64,000 bases of DNA from Larix kaempferi. Its lineage: Eukaryota > Streptophyta > Pinopsida > Pinales > Pinaceae. Under the pieces are notes generated by a model, which saw only the letters and a program-made list of their open reading frames with translations, had not been told where the DNA came from and searched no databases. A program made the position numbers and the translations under genes. How positions within the stretch are numbered: the first letter of the stretch is position 1; each line of letters opens with the position of its first letter. Positions 36,120 to 47,294 of the stretch are shown here, piece after piece. The DNA is taken from contig BSBM01001026.1 of assembly GCA_027924585.1 (NCBI GenBank), positions 2,488,501 through 2,552,500 on the forward strand. Direction: 5' to 3'.

Positions 36120-36522
36120 TCTCCTCATCAAATTTAATATAAAATCTTTTTATGCATTTCTATTATAAAATATTATAAAAAAATTTATTTTATATAATTT
36201 ATAATAAATTTAAACTATTTTTTAAATAAAATAATTTTATCTTGTAAAATTTGAATAAACTCTTTTAAAAAATATCAACTAATAATTTTAACTAAAAAAT
36301 TAACCCAAATAATAAAATTTAACCCTTAACATTTTTCTTTACAACTATATATTCTTAAAACATTAAACCCAACAATATCCACCCATTATACTTGTTCAAT
36401 AATAATAATAATAAACATACATTTACTTCCAAACGACATAATTAATATCTTTAACGTAAACTTCAATACTTATCCTATAAATTAGTTTTGCTCATAAAAA
36501 TTAGCGAATAAATGTCATAATC
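36120..36522. repeat. R2 fragment, left part
   Basis: Matches 24760-25065 (AACCCTTAACATTTTTC, CCCAACAATATCCACCCATT, GACATAATTAATAT, TAAAAATTAGCGAA). The SINE at its right end interrupts it at the point where the 24-kb copy continues. Confidence 0.75.
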
Positions 36523-36691
36523 TTTTTTTTTCAACGGATAACAACTAGGGGCTCATTCGAAGGGGCCTCACCCTATAGGTGATGCTTCAAATGAAGGAAC
36601 CTGGCCCCAATACCTAAGAATTGAACCTATGACTTCTAGCCTACAACAGCTTGTTAGTTGAGGCCCAACCAACTAAGCTAGCTGTTGAGGC
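36523..36691 (-). mobile_element. tRNA-derived SINE, minus strand
   Basis: Minus strand: TAGCTTAGTTGGTTGG (box A, 36680-36665), GGTTCAATTC (box B, 36628-36618) and a poly(A) tail seen as the T run at 36523-36531. ATAAT flanks both sides as a short possible target duplication. Confidence 0.78.
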
Positions 36692-37153
36692 TATAATTAT
36701 GCTGAAGGCGTTGTTTAAGGGAGCGGTTCCTCTAGCTGCTTCATCGTCTGTCCAGGACCTATGAGGAGCCACCCCCTGTCATACCAGTAAAGACCAAATA
36801 TTATGACCGCTTTCATTTAATACAGGTGGGATATATCCCAACGAAAAAGGTGCGAGGTAAGCCTTTAATTTAAGGCCTTGGCCTTGTAGGAGCGAGAAGA
36901 TGTGGATTGTCGGTGGAAACTTTTTGTGTATCGGTTTATGTTTAGACCGCGACCATTACCGGAATCCAGAGATTTATCCTCTGGCAATAGCATTTTCTTT
37001 GACATTGAAATATGGCCCAAGTTGTGATGCTTACTATAAAATTTAAGTTCCAGTACGTGGGTTGTACGTCGGCTGAATTTGATTTAGAAGTTTTGATTCC
37101 GGTTGTTGCTGGAGTCCAAAGATTACAACCATTTTCAGCTGCATTTTCATTCA
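36692..37153. other. No gene; shared segment and inverted-repeat arm
   Basis: 36714-36785 resembles 46154-46219. 36807-36834 is the inverted partner of 44503-44530. Before the TRIM arrived the two arms would have been about 500 bp apart, so this may be the left half of an old TIR element. Confidence 0.45.
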
Positions 37154-37360
37154 TGTGGTGATACTAACCGTTACACCAAAACCCCGAGGTGTTAGTGAAG
37201 GCCGCCCACTATGATCTTAACATCCCACCACGCTTCGTAGTCTAGACTCTGGGCTGGATGTGCGCCCGTACGGTGGTGCCCCCTTTAAGCCATACGAGCC
37301 CTAGATGAACATTGCAATGCCGACGTTTCCACCCGCTCTGTGACTCGAACCTGGGTGGAG

Positions 37361-37372
37361 GCTCTGATACCA
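37361..37372 (-). other. Primer-binding site of the TRIM
   Basis: TGGTATCAGAGC on the minus strand is complementary to the 3' end of plant initiator-Met tRNA. It lies two bases inside the split LTR. Confidence 0.9.
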
Positions 37373-37408
37373 AATGATACAAATCGTTACACCAAAACCC
37401 CAAGGTGT

Positions 37409-40400
37409 TGTTGACCACAGCCCATTTTTCGAACGGTTGCAATGTCACTTGAGGTAGAAGCGGCATCTCATCGCGTCTGGATGGCTTGCCAGTTCGCTGA
37501 CAAACATCGCAAGACCGTGCATAGTCTGTCGCATCATTATGTAATGTGGAACACCAAAGCCCTACATGCAGTATCTTCCTGGCAGTCGCCCGACCACCAT
37601 AGTGTCCTCCCGCTACTCCACCATGTGCCTCATCCAATATCTGCGCTTGTTCATGCGGCAAGACACATCTGCACAATATCTCATTAGCGCCTAATTTATA
37701 CAATTCTCCTGCGATTAGCTGAAAGTCAGTAGCCTTAACAACCAACTGCTTCTTCTGAGTAATGGTAACGTCATCGGGTGCGGTGACGGTCACCAAAAAA
37801 TGAAGGATGTTATCAAAATATTGATCAGTGGCGGCAACTTGAAATAGTTGGGCATCCAGTAACCCGTCTTCGATATTAGTCGGTTCCTCCCCTGTGTCAA
37901 TTCATGACAAATGATCTGGTCCAGCATTCAACCGCCCCGATTTCACAATGACTTCAAAATCAAACTCCTAAAACAAAAGTAGCCAACGACAAATCTTCCC
38001 CCCCAACACAGGCTTATTGACCAAGTATTTCAATGTAGAATGATCAGTGAACATTTTAAAGTGGCCACCCAACAAATAATGCCTGAATTTCTGCAGCGCG
38101 TAAACCATGGCCCTACCTTCCCGCTCCGTGGTAGTGTAGTTTTGTTCTGCAGAGGACAGCTTCCGACTAGCAAAAGCAATGGGATGATCAAGGTCGCCTT
38201 CTCCAGGTTGGGCCAACACAACACCTAATACAGTCGATGAAGCATCAACATAGACATGGAATTCCTTACTCCAGTCCGGAAAGACCAAGATCGGTGCCGA
38301 CGCCATCTTCACCTTGAGCGTTTCGAAACTATCCTAACATTCCGGGCTCCATTGGAATGCCGCGTCCTTCTTCAACAACTTTTCCATAGGGGCAATAATC
38401 GCACCATAACCCCTGATAAACTTGCGATAATATCCCGTATGACCCAAGGTCGCGCGCAACTACTTAACAGTGGTTGGCGGTTGCAATCCCAGAATGAGTG
38501 CAATTTTGGCTGGATCAACCAGCAATCCCTGTTTACACACGATATGACCCAACAATATCCCGAATGGTGCACAGAAAATACATTTCTTCAAATTCAGTGA
38601 TATTTGATGCTGTCGGCATCGCTCAAGCATTAACCGTAGATTGGCCAGATGATCGTGAATCAATCCATAAATGGTCCAATCATCCATATATACCTTCAAA
38701 AACTTCTGAATAAAATCTTTGAATGCAACAACAACGACCCGGGAGAATATCGCAGGTGCATTCTTCAAACCAAACGGTATTACCGTGTACTGAAAGCAAC
38801 CCCATTTAGTAACGAAAGTTGTCTTGTGCCGATCTTCCTTGGCAATGCGAATCTGATGGTAGCTAGAGAATCCATTAGTAAATGAGTACATCTCCTGACC
38901 ACCCACTCCTTCAAGTACTTCATCAGTAAACGGGGTCGAAAAAGGGTCATGCAAGCAGGCATCGTTCAGCTTCTGTAAGTCGACGAAAATGAGTACTTCT
39001 CCTGTTTTCTTGTCTTGCACCACCATAGGACTGATCCATTCGGACTCTTCCACAGGTTCAATAATACCAGCATCCAACATGCGATCAAGTTCTGCCTTGA
39101 ACTTTTCCCTATGTCGCGGATTCAGTCGATAAGGTCACTGTTGGACTGGCTGAGCATCTGGTTTTAATGGAATCTTCATCTCTCCTAAATCACCCAGGAT
39201 TCCCTTCATTTCGGAAAAATTCGTGGGAAACACGTCTTGAAACTCATGAAGTAGCTCAGTAACTTTACTTATCATCTCATCATCCCAATAATCCCCAACA
39301 TTAGCAAACTTGGGAGTAGCCTCTGTGCCGATATTCATCTTGCGGAGCTGCAATGGTTGACCGAATGGAGTACTTGGCGCGACAGGCGGTACCACATCGT
39401 GGGTCCCTTCAGATTCAGGAATGTTAACATTTCGGGGATCATCATCATCCTCTGGCCCATCAATGATGTTGAAGCACTCCATGAGAGACTGCCTCTGACA
39501 ATATGTGTGCGGGTCGATAGGGTAGGCCGCTGGAACAACCTGAAGTACCACGTCGCAGATGAGCTGTAGGGCATTATGGACATCAGGGTTGGCATCTACA
39601 AAAGTGAACGTATGAGTGAAACAGACCGTCAACTCCCCCCATGTTGTCATGTCTCACTGCAACTCGGCTGCAGTGTACCATGAGCACGGAATTTTATCCA
39701 AGGTGTGGATAAAAGCATGGACCCACTCATCTCTGGGTTGCGCAACCCATAACCATTGGTATTCCATCACATGATCACTAGGATTATTCCGGCCATCATA
39801 CTTACCAGTGTGATAAACCTTAATATCGCCGAACCGAACCATCATTAACCTCTGACACTGTGACCAACTATTAATGAATTTCTTATGTGTCACCCACCAG
39901 CATGCTGGAGCAGCCTTCAGTGCTTCCGCCAATGCCAGCAATTGCTGTGGTTTTGAGACACGGTCTTCAAATTCTGTTAAAAAGGTGGTTAGGCCAGGAA
40001 ACCCCTCATAGACAGGCAATGTGATCATTTCTGTCGCAACACGACATAAGGATTGCGTAACTAAGCCACATTTCCGGAATGGTACTTCATGCATTCAGTT
40101 CTGCCAATGTTCCAAGGCATCATCAGAGTTGGAAGACGCAGAGCTCTTGCTGCGCCACTCCAACTCACCGTGGACAGTAGGATGAATATAATATTCAAAA
40201 ATATTGAATGCATGGTCCCATCCAGCGGTATCATCATCTCTTACAGGTTCAACGTATCGACGTCCTTCAGCCGGATCCAACGGGGCTATGACTCTGAAAT
40301 CGCGATTCTCAAAGGTTATCATGTGATTCTTGAAGTTGATTACAGATCCACTATCGTTAGCCCATCCAATCCCCAATAGTGCCAGATAAGAGCTTCCTCC

Positions 40401-40670
40401 CTCAACAACTTCAATGACATCGAAGTCCGCATAAGTCTTCATGCCCTCAATGTCGATTGTAAGCTGCGGAACTCGCCCAATGGGTGTTACCTTCGCATGG
40501 TTAGCCAACCGGAGCTGCACAAGAGACCAGCTCAATGGGGGACTCCCCATCTTCTGCCATGCCTGCTTGGTTAAGATGTTAACATCCGAACCAAGGTTGA
40601 GGATAATAGAGTCAACATCATATTCCCCGATCTGAATATTCATTCACATCTCTTTGCTAGTCTTCCGTCA
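37409..40670 (-). pseudogene. pol of gypsy A: protease, RT, RNase H, integrase zinc domain
   Basis: All pieces lie in one frame. The protease (from about 40630) has NLGSDVNILTKQAWQKMG, with Asn where the catalytic Asp belongs. RT follows: MLDAGIIEPVEESEWISP, FVDLQKLNDA, MYSFTNGFSSYHQIRIA (Asn for Asp), PFGLKNAPAIFSRVV and the YMDD box in KVYMDDWTIYG. RNase H follows: FHVYVDASSTVLGVVLAQPG, SAEQNYTTTEREGRAM and TDHSTLKYL. Integrase has the HHCC zinc pair EAHGGVAGGHYGG ... CDVCQRTGK and stops at FEKWAV. Stops are at 37968, 38460, 39135, 39654, 40095 and 40668 plus a few more, all TAG or TGA. Loss of the integrase core and two acid residues makes it inactive. Confidence 0.92.
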
Positions 40671-42712
40671 CTGTAGGGAATTTACTGCCGATTCCTGTCG
40701 TCCTTTCAAAAATTGCTGCAACCATTCCTTAATCTCAACCAGGGCAGCCGGGTCACGGGCCAATAACAGACAACTTTCAAGAAACTTTTGCAATGTTCCC
40801 GGTGGTGGCGGCCGATCAGCGTCCGATGTAGTATCAAAGATAGGTGGCATATCGCAAACAACAGCCTTATCGCGGTCTTTCTCCAAGGTGCGACGTGCCT
40901 CCAGGAATGTCTCCCACTCCGTATCGATGTCGAAAGGTACCGTTTCCTGACCAGCCAACCGAATCAGTGATTGCGAATTATCTTCCCCAGTCGTCTTGCC
41001 TCCACGAGTGATAACAGCCACTGAAGCATCTTGTGGTCGCGACTCTGCAGAAATGGTCGCAATATTTTCACCCTGCGTTTGGTTCTACTGCATATTCCCC
41101 GGTTGATTGACATTTGGATTGGTGTTCGGCGGTGGTCACGGGGGCTTGTTTTGTATTGGTTGTTGTACCTGATTCTGTACTGGTTGTTGTGGCTGGGCCT
41201 GATTTTGTATCTGCGGAGCGTTCCCAGCCTGCCATCGTGCAATCAACTGCGGACAATTCTCAACCGTGTGATCATTACCAAAACATAATGTACACTGATT
41301 CTGTAGCAGTGGGCAGTCGCGCTGATAATGCCCCCATACCGCATAGTGGTAACATTGAACAGGTCCACGACCACCTTGGCCTCCTCCTCCATGACCAAAT
41401 CCACCACCGCGTCCACCCCTGTATCCTCCTTGGTATCCGCCCTGCTATTGGTATTGAGGTTGGTTAAACTGTTGCTACATCGGTGCTGGTGGTACCCCTT
41501 GCCCCTGTGGTGCATACTGTGGTTGTGGGGGAGTCATCTGCATTGGAGTATATTGCGGCATGAACTACTGCGGTTGCTGCTGCTGTGGTGCAAACTGCAT
41601 CTGTGTTTGCAGTAGCTACTGGGCTACCTGTGGTTGCAGTTGTGGTTGTTGCATGGCACGCTGATTGTCCTTAACGTAGAATGCATCACACATCCTCTCC
41701 TGTAGCAACCCATATGCACAGCAATCCTTGTCATTGTGACCCACTGATTTGCAGAATGTGCAATAAAGATTTCGCGGGGTTGTGACCATTTTCTACATAT
41801 ACGGGCAATTATCGTGGCTATTCCCAAACACTTGGCAAACACGACACCATGGCATACTGCCGCCATTTAATGGGTTTGGCGCACCTGACACCAAATAATT
41901 ACGGAAATCCGGGCAATTATCCTTCGTATGCACTTCTCCTCGACATCGTGTACACCATACTTCATCGTGTTGTTCCTTGTTCTTCTTCAGATGTTGCAAT
42001 TGCATAGTCAGGTTAGCGAGCTGTGTTTGTATCTGCGACATCCCAATTGCATTATCTCCAATTGGTGACGCCTCCAATCGCATTGCAATCTCTAGAGCTT
42101 CACTAGGCGTCGATATGTTTTGTTGCATCAACGGCAGCCGAATGTGGGGTAGCAGTGCCGCAATGAACCATTCTTTATGTTGGACGGCGCTCATATCGAA
42201 ACTAACCTTTGCCATCAGCGTCTTGAATCGCTGGTCGAAATCCCATACCGTCTCGTTGGGATACTGCTTAATTTCCTTCAATTCAGTAATATATTGAGCC
42301 TCCGACTTAGGCTGTCTAAATTCAGCAATCAGCCCATCCCGAATCTCATCCAATGAATTTTCTGGGCCCCCGTAGGGACTAGAATAAATTTCATGAACCA
42401 ATCTAATGCACGACCTCGCAGAGTCGTGGCTAACTGTCCTTTCTTAACATCGGCATCAGTGATTTGTTTCATGGTCCAGACCGCTTCACATAAAAACCAA
42501 TACTATTCTGGGTTGTCCGTCGCACTTCCGTGGAACAATGGTAACTTAGCATCATCGCCCGCCATTCTGGGTTTCCTTCCTCTTGTCACTGTGCTACTAC
42601 TAATTGACGAACTTGGCGGTGTCGAAGTAGTATTTCTTGCGGTTTGTGAGTCAGTGAGCGGAGGTGTGGGTACGTTGGTGCCGGGGTTTGGTTTTGCCTC
42701 TCTCTTGGGCAT
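40671..42712 (-). pseudogene. gag of gypsy A with five zinc knuckles
   Basis: It starts MPKREAKPNPG at 42712. The capsid part (SEAQYITELKEIKQYPNETV, WDFDQRFKTLMAKVSFDM, HKEWFIAALLPHIRLPLMQQ) continues after a frame change near 42390. The knuckles are CTRCRGEVHTKDNC (C-x2-C-x4-H-x4-C), CRVCQVFGNSHDNC (His displaced), CTFCKSVGHNDKDC, CYHYAVWGHYQRDC (second Cys is Tyr) and CTLCFGNDHTVENC, with a long Gln/Pro-rich spacer between. Gag would coat the genomic RNA. At least seven in-frame stops in and beside the Gln-rich part are TAG (from CAG) or TGA. Confidence 0.9.
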
Positions 42713-42972
42713 AGCCTAGTCGTCCCTCAGGATTGTGAGGTCACTTTGTCTCGTGTGGTCTTCCTTCGCGGTTTTGTGGTCCGATTGCAGCAGGACCTTC
42801 TCTCGTCCTTTTCCTCTTCTCCCATCGAAACATTGCTCCTCCCCTCGTAAGACCACTTTCTTCCTCAGCTTCGCTCACAGTATCCTCATGGTCTGCACCC
42901 ATCTACCCCTTACCATTCCATGTACCATTCCCCAGCAGTCGCGATACCCACGGCCTCCGCCCACTAGGATGT

Positions 42973-43455
42973 CTACTGATCAAGGTGCATCTTTAATATA
43001 CCATTTTTGCAGATTAGCATCTTAATCGACAATTGGAGCGACAGAAGAAACCTTCCCCTTGGTCCTCGGAAGAAGTATATTTCAGCTTCACTATAGGATT
43101 TATTCGTGTCAACCGCAAATTCAGTGATATATCCCTTCAAGATGCTATCAAGCCAAACTTCGACAGCCCGTGATGCCTTGTTATCGACTTCCTGCAGCTC
43201 CTGAATCAGTTCCGGGGTCCAAGCTGCCGGCTCACCACCCTGGAAGTTCCTCTTTTGGAAGGTTAGCTTTGACAACCACTCGTACAGAATGACCGGGAAT
43301 TCATAGAAAAACCCTTCATGCGGACCGTCGTGAATGTACCTTCCTAGCCAGTGATTTACTGTCAGTCGCGTGTTCTGGCATTCTTCTTCAACAAAGTCCC
43401 ACAATTTCTGATCGAACCATCTCTGTATCTCCAGCTTTGTCGGGTGCCACAACAT
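42973..43455 (-). pseudogene. N-terminal gag-associated ORF of gypsy A
   Basis: An open frame of 160 codons starts MLWHPTKLEIQRWFDQKLWD and includes GPHEGFFYEFPVILYEWLSK and SEAEIYFFRGPRGRFLLSL. It precedes gag on the same strand and is followed after TAG stops by an acidic linker leading into MPKREAKPNPG in another frame. I believe this is the family's N-terminal gag domain, since I associate this peptide with long gag-pol reading frames of conifer gypsy elements. It has no motif that gives a biochemical role. A frameshift near 42750-42970 separates it from gag. Confidence 0.65.
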
Positions 43456-43689
43456 GGCCTCCTTTCACTCTGCACACGGTCTCGGCAATGGAACCATTTG
43501 TTGACCAATCGCGACCTCGGTTGACAGGGGTTTGCCTCACTGTCGACACATACCGCAGTCTCCCTGGGCACTGACCCGAGCAGGTTTGAGCCCACCCAGC
43601 AACACCCGTAGAGTGGATGAGGTCTCACCCGAGGCATCCAGGAAGAGCAGACGGAACCATGTTTCCACCGAGGGAGGAGGAGAGTTGTG

Positions 43690-43700
43690 GCTAGCTCTAT
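43690..43700 (-). other. Degenerate primer-binding site of gypsy A
   Basis: The minus strand after the 5' LTR reads ATAGAGCTAG, equivalent to TGGTATCAGAGCTAG with TGGT and C lost. An active copy would have primed from initiator-Met tRNA. Confidence 0.5.
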
Positions 43701-44291
43701 TGTAGTACTTAACTAGAAACTTTAAGCATTCGACATGGAATTATAATATATTACTTAATCGCAGCATTTATCATCACAGTAACAGTAAGCAGACATTGCA
43801 TCAATAAAATATAACAACATTCTTATATCGCAACATTGCACTAAGATAGTACCAAAACATCATCATTGTATTACTGTCATCCATATACTAGAAGCAAAAC
43901 CGTAGATCTCCGTATACATTCACCTTCTTCTTGCTCGCCAACTACTGTCTCTGTCTCATCTCTATCTATCATCTCCGCATATCTGTCTAACACTTACAAT
44001 TCTCATCTATTTATAGGCTTCTGCCATTACAATATTTGTCCACTTACAAACGACTTCCTAACCGACACTATGGACAATTGACCAAATATCTAACTGACTT
44101 GGTTCAAGTGACCAAAAAACCCGCATACCGCGGTACAATTGACTCAACATTACATGACATATGGTCCAAGTGACCCCAAAACCCGCCAACTGCGGTATAC
44201 TTTAACACAAAATACTCCTTTCGCACCCTCATCCGATGTGTCGCAGCGTCGGCGGTACCGCGACATTTCCTCTTCGAACCGCCTGCCAACA
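43701..44291 (-). repeat. 5' LTR of gypsy A
   Basis: It runs TGTTGGCAGG ... TACTACA on the minus strand. CCTATAAATAGATGAG at about 44018-44003 is a good TATA box for the retroelement's pol II promoter, with the transcript start expected about 30 bases on. Blocks of CGCGG/CGGTATRCGGG are repeated in its first third. Confidence 0.75.
44008..44017 (-). promoter_or_regulatory. TATA box in the gypsy A LTR
   Basis: CTATAAATAG on the minus strand, a consensus plant TATA box, lies about 275 bases into the LTR. Confidence 0.6.
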
Positions 44292-44331
44292 GGTGTTAGT
44301 GAAGGCCTCCCACTAGGATCTTAACATGTGG

Positions 44332-45108
44332 ACACATTAGAAAATGCTCGAATTTACGGTGAAATTTAAGCTTTTCAATGGAATTTAAGTTACATTTTTT
44401 GAGAAATTGTGGAGTTGTAGGAAATGATTTGTAAGGGATAAAATATAATTTGATTTCTTAGTCCACCTATATTTATATTTATAGATTAGGTTAAATAGCG
44501 AAATATCCTACCTGTATTAAATGAAAGCGGTTAAATGATTACTTAATATCCCAACGAAATAATGAAGTAATAGCGAAATATCCCATCTGGAATAGGTATA
44601 CAATGGTTACTTCCTTCCTTTCTTAGGTTCGAACTTCCCAATTGTAGGTTATCAGACAGTTTTAGTCGATCACCACCATCTAAGTTGGGAAAGGTGGAAT
44701 CCGATGAGAAATTTATCAAGGAATTCATGGAAAGGAAGGATAACGGTATGGAACATGTGAAACTGCTTTACACGCTTTAAAATCTCTCAAATTGGAACAT
44801 TCTTTTATAACTATTGATAAACATGGCAGACTGTCGTTGCCTTATTAGAAATACGTTCAATAATTCCATTCACTTCTTTTCTTCAGTATTGTTTGGACTG
44901 TATAATTAAGTAATATTTTGATAGCACCATATTCAATCATGCAATTATTTTAATATTTAATTATAATGACACATATAAATAAAACACACAACTGTCAAAG
45001 AGGAACAATGATTTTATAGCGGAAATCTTAAAAACAAAATTAACAAGATATTTTATTTTAATAGTCTTATGGGTACAATGACATTTTAAATGGTTTTCAA
45101 ATATAAAA
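44332..45108. other. No gene; inverted-repeat arm
   Basis: 44503-44530 is the inverted partner of 36807-36834 (27 of 28 positions). AAATAGCGAAATATCC also repeats within 44490-44590. The remainder is AT-rich. Confidence 0.5.
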
Positions 45109-45174
45109 TATGAAATATTACTTAAACTAGAAATACTCATGTATGAAATATTGCTTAAACTAGAGATACTCATG
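45109..45174. repeat. 33-bp tandem duplication
   Basis: TATGAAATATTACTTAAACT + AGAAATACTCATG is followed at once by a second unit with two changes. Confidence 0.9.
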
Positions 45175-45543
45175 GATCATCATGATTCCAAAATTATATA
45201 ATTAATTACTATAATCAAACATTTTTTATATTCTTTATACTTGTAATTTTTTTATAATATTTAAATAGTTTAAATATTAAAAATATTAAAAATTAAAAAA
45301 ATATAATTAAAATAAATTAATTCAAAACTATCTATCTTTTTTAAATTCATTTGCTAATGGATCATCATGATTCCAAAATTATATAACCAAGTACTATAAA
45401 CAAATATTTTGTATATTCCTTGTACTTTAAAAATGTTTTAATATTTAAATAATTTGAATATCAAGAATATTTAAAATTAAAAAAACTATAATTAAAAAAA
45501 ATTAAATGGAAACTACCTATCATTTTTAAATTCATTTTTACAT
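45174..45543. repeat. 185-bp tandem duplication, diverged
   Basis: Two units begin GGATCATCATGATTCCAAAA at 45174 and 45359. Both contain the same order of AT-rich words but differ at many sites and by small indels, so this is older than the 33-bp duplication beside it. Confidence 0.85.
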
Positions 45544-45970
45544 GTGGCACTTGAAAATTCTTTGGTTAGTTGAGTAGCTTGAGAATGTGGCACTTTATAT
45601 GGACACTGTTCTCATTGTAAAATTCATGGTTGAATAAGAAATATAGAAGAACAAACGCACATACCATGATCGATAGAGAGAAGCTTTTGTACTAATTTCC
45701 CTCAGTGATTGGCACATAATGCATATTACAACGAGCTTGGTATGATTGGTATTAGACGACGGCTGCGACTGCCTACCATAGATCCACGATTGCGATCATT
45801 TACATAACATGCCCATGATCATTTGGCACTGCTGAAAATAGTATCCCTAAAATTTGCGAGTGCATAAATGAAAAATAATAGGCAAACGATTCATAATACA
45901 CTCACATTGCAACCAATACACATGATGTTAGTAGGGAGTACCACTCTCTTGTTACTGCCCTCATCTTGTC

Positions 45971-46150
45971 ATGACATTTGATAATTACATTGGTCCTCCA
46001 TGGGACCAATCTCAACCAAAGCACATACAAATTCCACTCATAAATCAAAGTAATAAGAAACAAATCCCCTTCAAGATGGCTTGGGCATTGACAATCCATA
46101 AATCCGAAGGATTGACATTAACAAGGTCAACCATTGACATTGGTAATAAT
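45971..46150 (+). pseudogene. Helitron Pif1-like helicase, C-terminal part 1
   Basis: The frame reads FDNYIGPPWDQSQPKHIQIP then NKKQIPFKMAWALTIHKSEG and LTLTRSTIDIGNN. This is the region of the Helitron Rep/helicase protein before and including the helicase motif ALTIHKSQG (here SEG). The match stops at IDIGN, about 20 residues before the end of this conserved block; unrelated DNA follows. Upstream of 45971 the frame is closed. In an intact Helitron this helicase unwinds DNA for rolling-circle transposition. Confidence 0.82.
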
Positions 46151-47289
46151 AAACGTCATTTAAGGGGTTGGTTCCTTCGTCGTCTATCGACGACCTATGA
46201 GGAGACCCCCCCTATCATCAATCAACAACGCATTTCCCCACAACAACTTGTGAACTAAAAGGACCAATACAGTTCATTAGTCTTGTATGGCTTTATAGTA
46301 AGTAGCATGGTCGTTATTCAGTTATTAGTGACCCAGATGCTATGAAGCCACATGTTCAAGATTTCAATTGAGATATCAATAATGATAATATGGATGGTTA
46401 GAGATATGAAAATCGAGACATGTCTAGGATTCAACGACCTATGTTTTCTTAAAAAGGGTATAGGGCTATGAAAGCCATTTTCTTATTTAATGAAACCGTG
46501 TGATCTTTTTTCACTCAAATATTAATATTATTGATAAACTTGATATCAAATTTTATTATTAAATTTCTTTAGTATATATATTTATTTATGTGAAATGTTA
46601 ATCCAACATTATGTATAACACATTTTACTATATATAAATGGTTTCATCTTAGATAAATGTGATTAGATACATGGAATGAAAAAAATATGTAGTTTAGGAT
46701 ATGCTACAATCAATATAACACAAAAGTTTTAGGTGTTTAACTTTTTATATCTAAAAGTAGTTAACTTTTTATTATTTTATTTAGTTTAAATGTTTATGTT
46801 TATGTTTAGTTACTTATTTATTGTTTTTATAATTATAATTGTGAATCTTCAAGAAAAAGTTGATGTATTATGTTATGTTTAAAGCATAAAGATTGGAAAA
46901 TAAATTTATTTTATAATAATAATTGTGAATTTATTTTAAGGTATGGTGATTAAAAAATAAATTATAACAAATTAATTAATTAACATGATTTAATTTAATT
47001 GATATCTATTTATGCAAATATGTACTTTCATATGCTATATAAAATTATAATGTTCATTATATTTGAATATTAATTAATTATATTGTATATTAAGATCAAA
47101 CTTATATTTCAATAAATTAATATTGTATATTGTAATTCATTCTTTAATTGCTAATTAATTATCTCACTAACCTCTAACTCTTAACTCAGTAACCCTCTAA
47201 TTCATTCTTCATATATATTAAGCCCCTCATCATTAACCTCATTAACTAACACATCCCCTCATGATTAATCCACCAACTCACAAACCCTT
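46151..47289. other. No gene; very AT-rich
   Basis: 46154-46219 resembles 36714-36785 (CCTATGAGGAG and CCCCCTRTCAT). The rest is AT-rich simple-looking sequence. No Helitron 3' hairpin with CTRR could be assigned. Confidence 0.4.
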
Positions 47290-47294
47290 TAACC

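Larger units (their letters stand above)
37409..44291 (-). mobile_element. Ty3/gypsy retrotransposon A, inserted in the TRIM LTR
   Basis: Minus strand, 6.9 kb. It begins TGTTGGCAGGCGG (44291) and ends GTCAACA (37409), flanked by ACACC (plus GGTGT at 37404-37408 and 44292-44296). It has a 591-bp 5' LTR, a leader, gag with five zinc knuckles, protease, RT, RNase H and the zinc end of integrase. The integrase core, any further domains and almost all of the 3' LTR are missing at 37409-37430. Because the target duplication is intact, the loss happened inside the element. Element order gag-PR-RT-RH-IN is Ty3/gypsy. Confidence 0.93.
37159..44326 (-). mobile_element. TRIM/SMART-size LTR element (280 bp) split by gypsy A
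   Basis: Minus strand. The intact LTR is 37159-37222 (64 bp, TGTTAAGATC ... GTATCA). The other LTR exists as two halves, 44297-44326 and 37375-37408, that sum to 64 bp and match the first at 59 of 64 positions. Between them lie TGGTATCAGAGC (37372-37361, initiator-Met primer site), a 152-bp interior and the purine-rich GTGGTGGGA before the 3' LTR. TGTGG flanks the whole element at 37154-37158 and 44327-44331. It codes for nothing and moved in trans. Confidence 0.93.

Noticed and set aside
37361-37372. Primer site first assigned to a second gypsy next to element A
   Set aside because: It sits two bases inside the split 64-bp LTR and pairs with the TRIM structure.
44288-44326. TGTTAAGATC at 44326 first read as the 5' end of the gypsy A LTR
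   Set aside because: The ACACC duplication and the exact 30+34 split show that this piece is the TRIM LTR; gypsy A begins at 44291.
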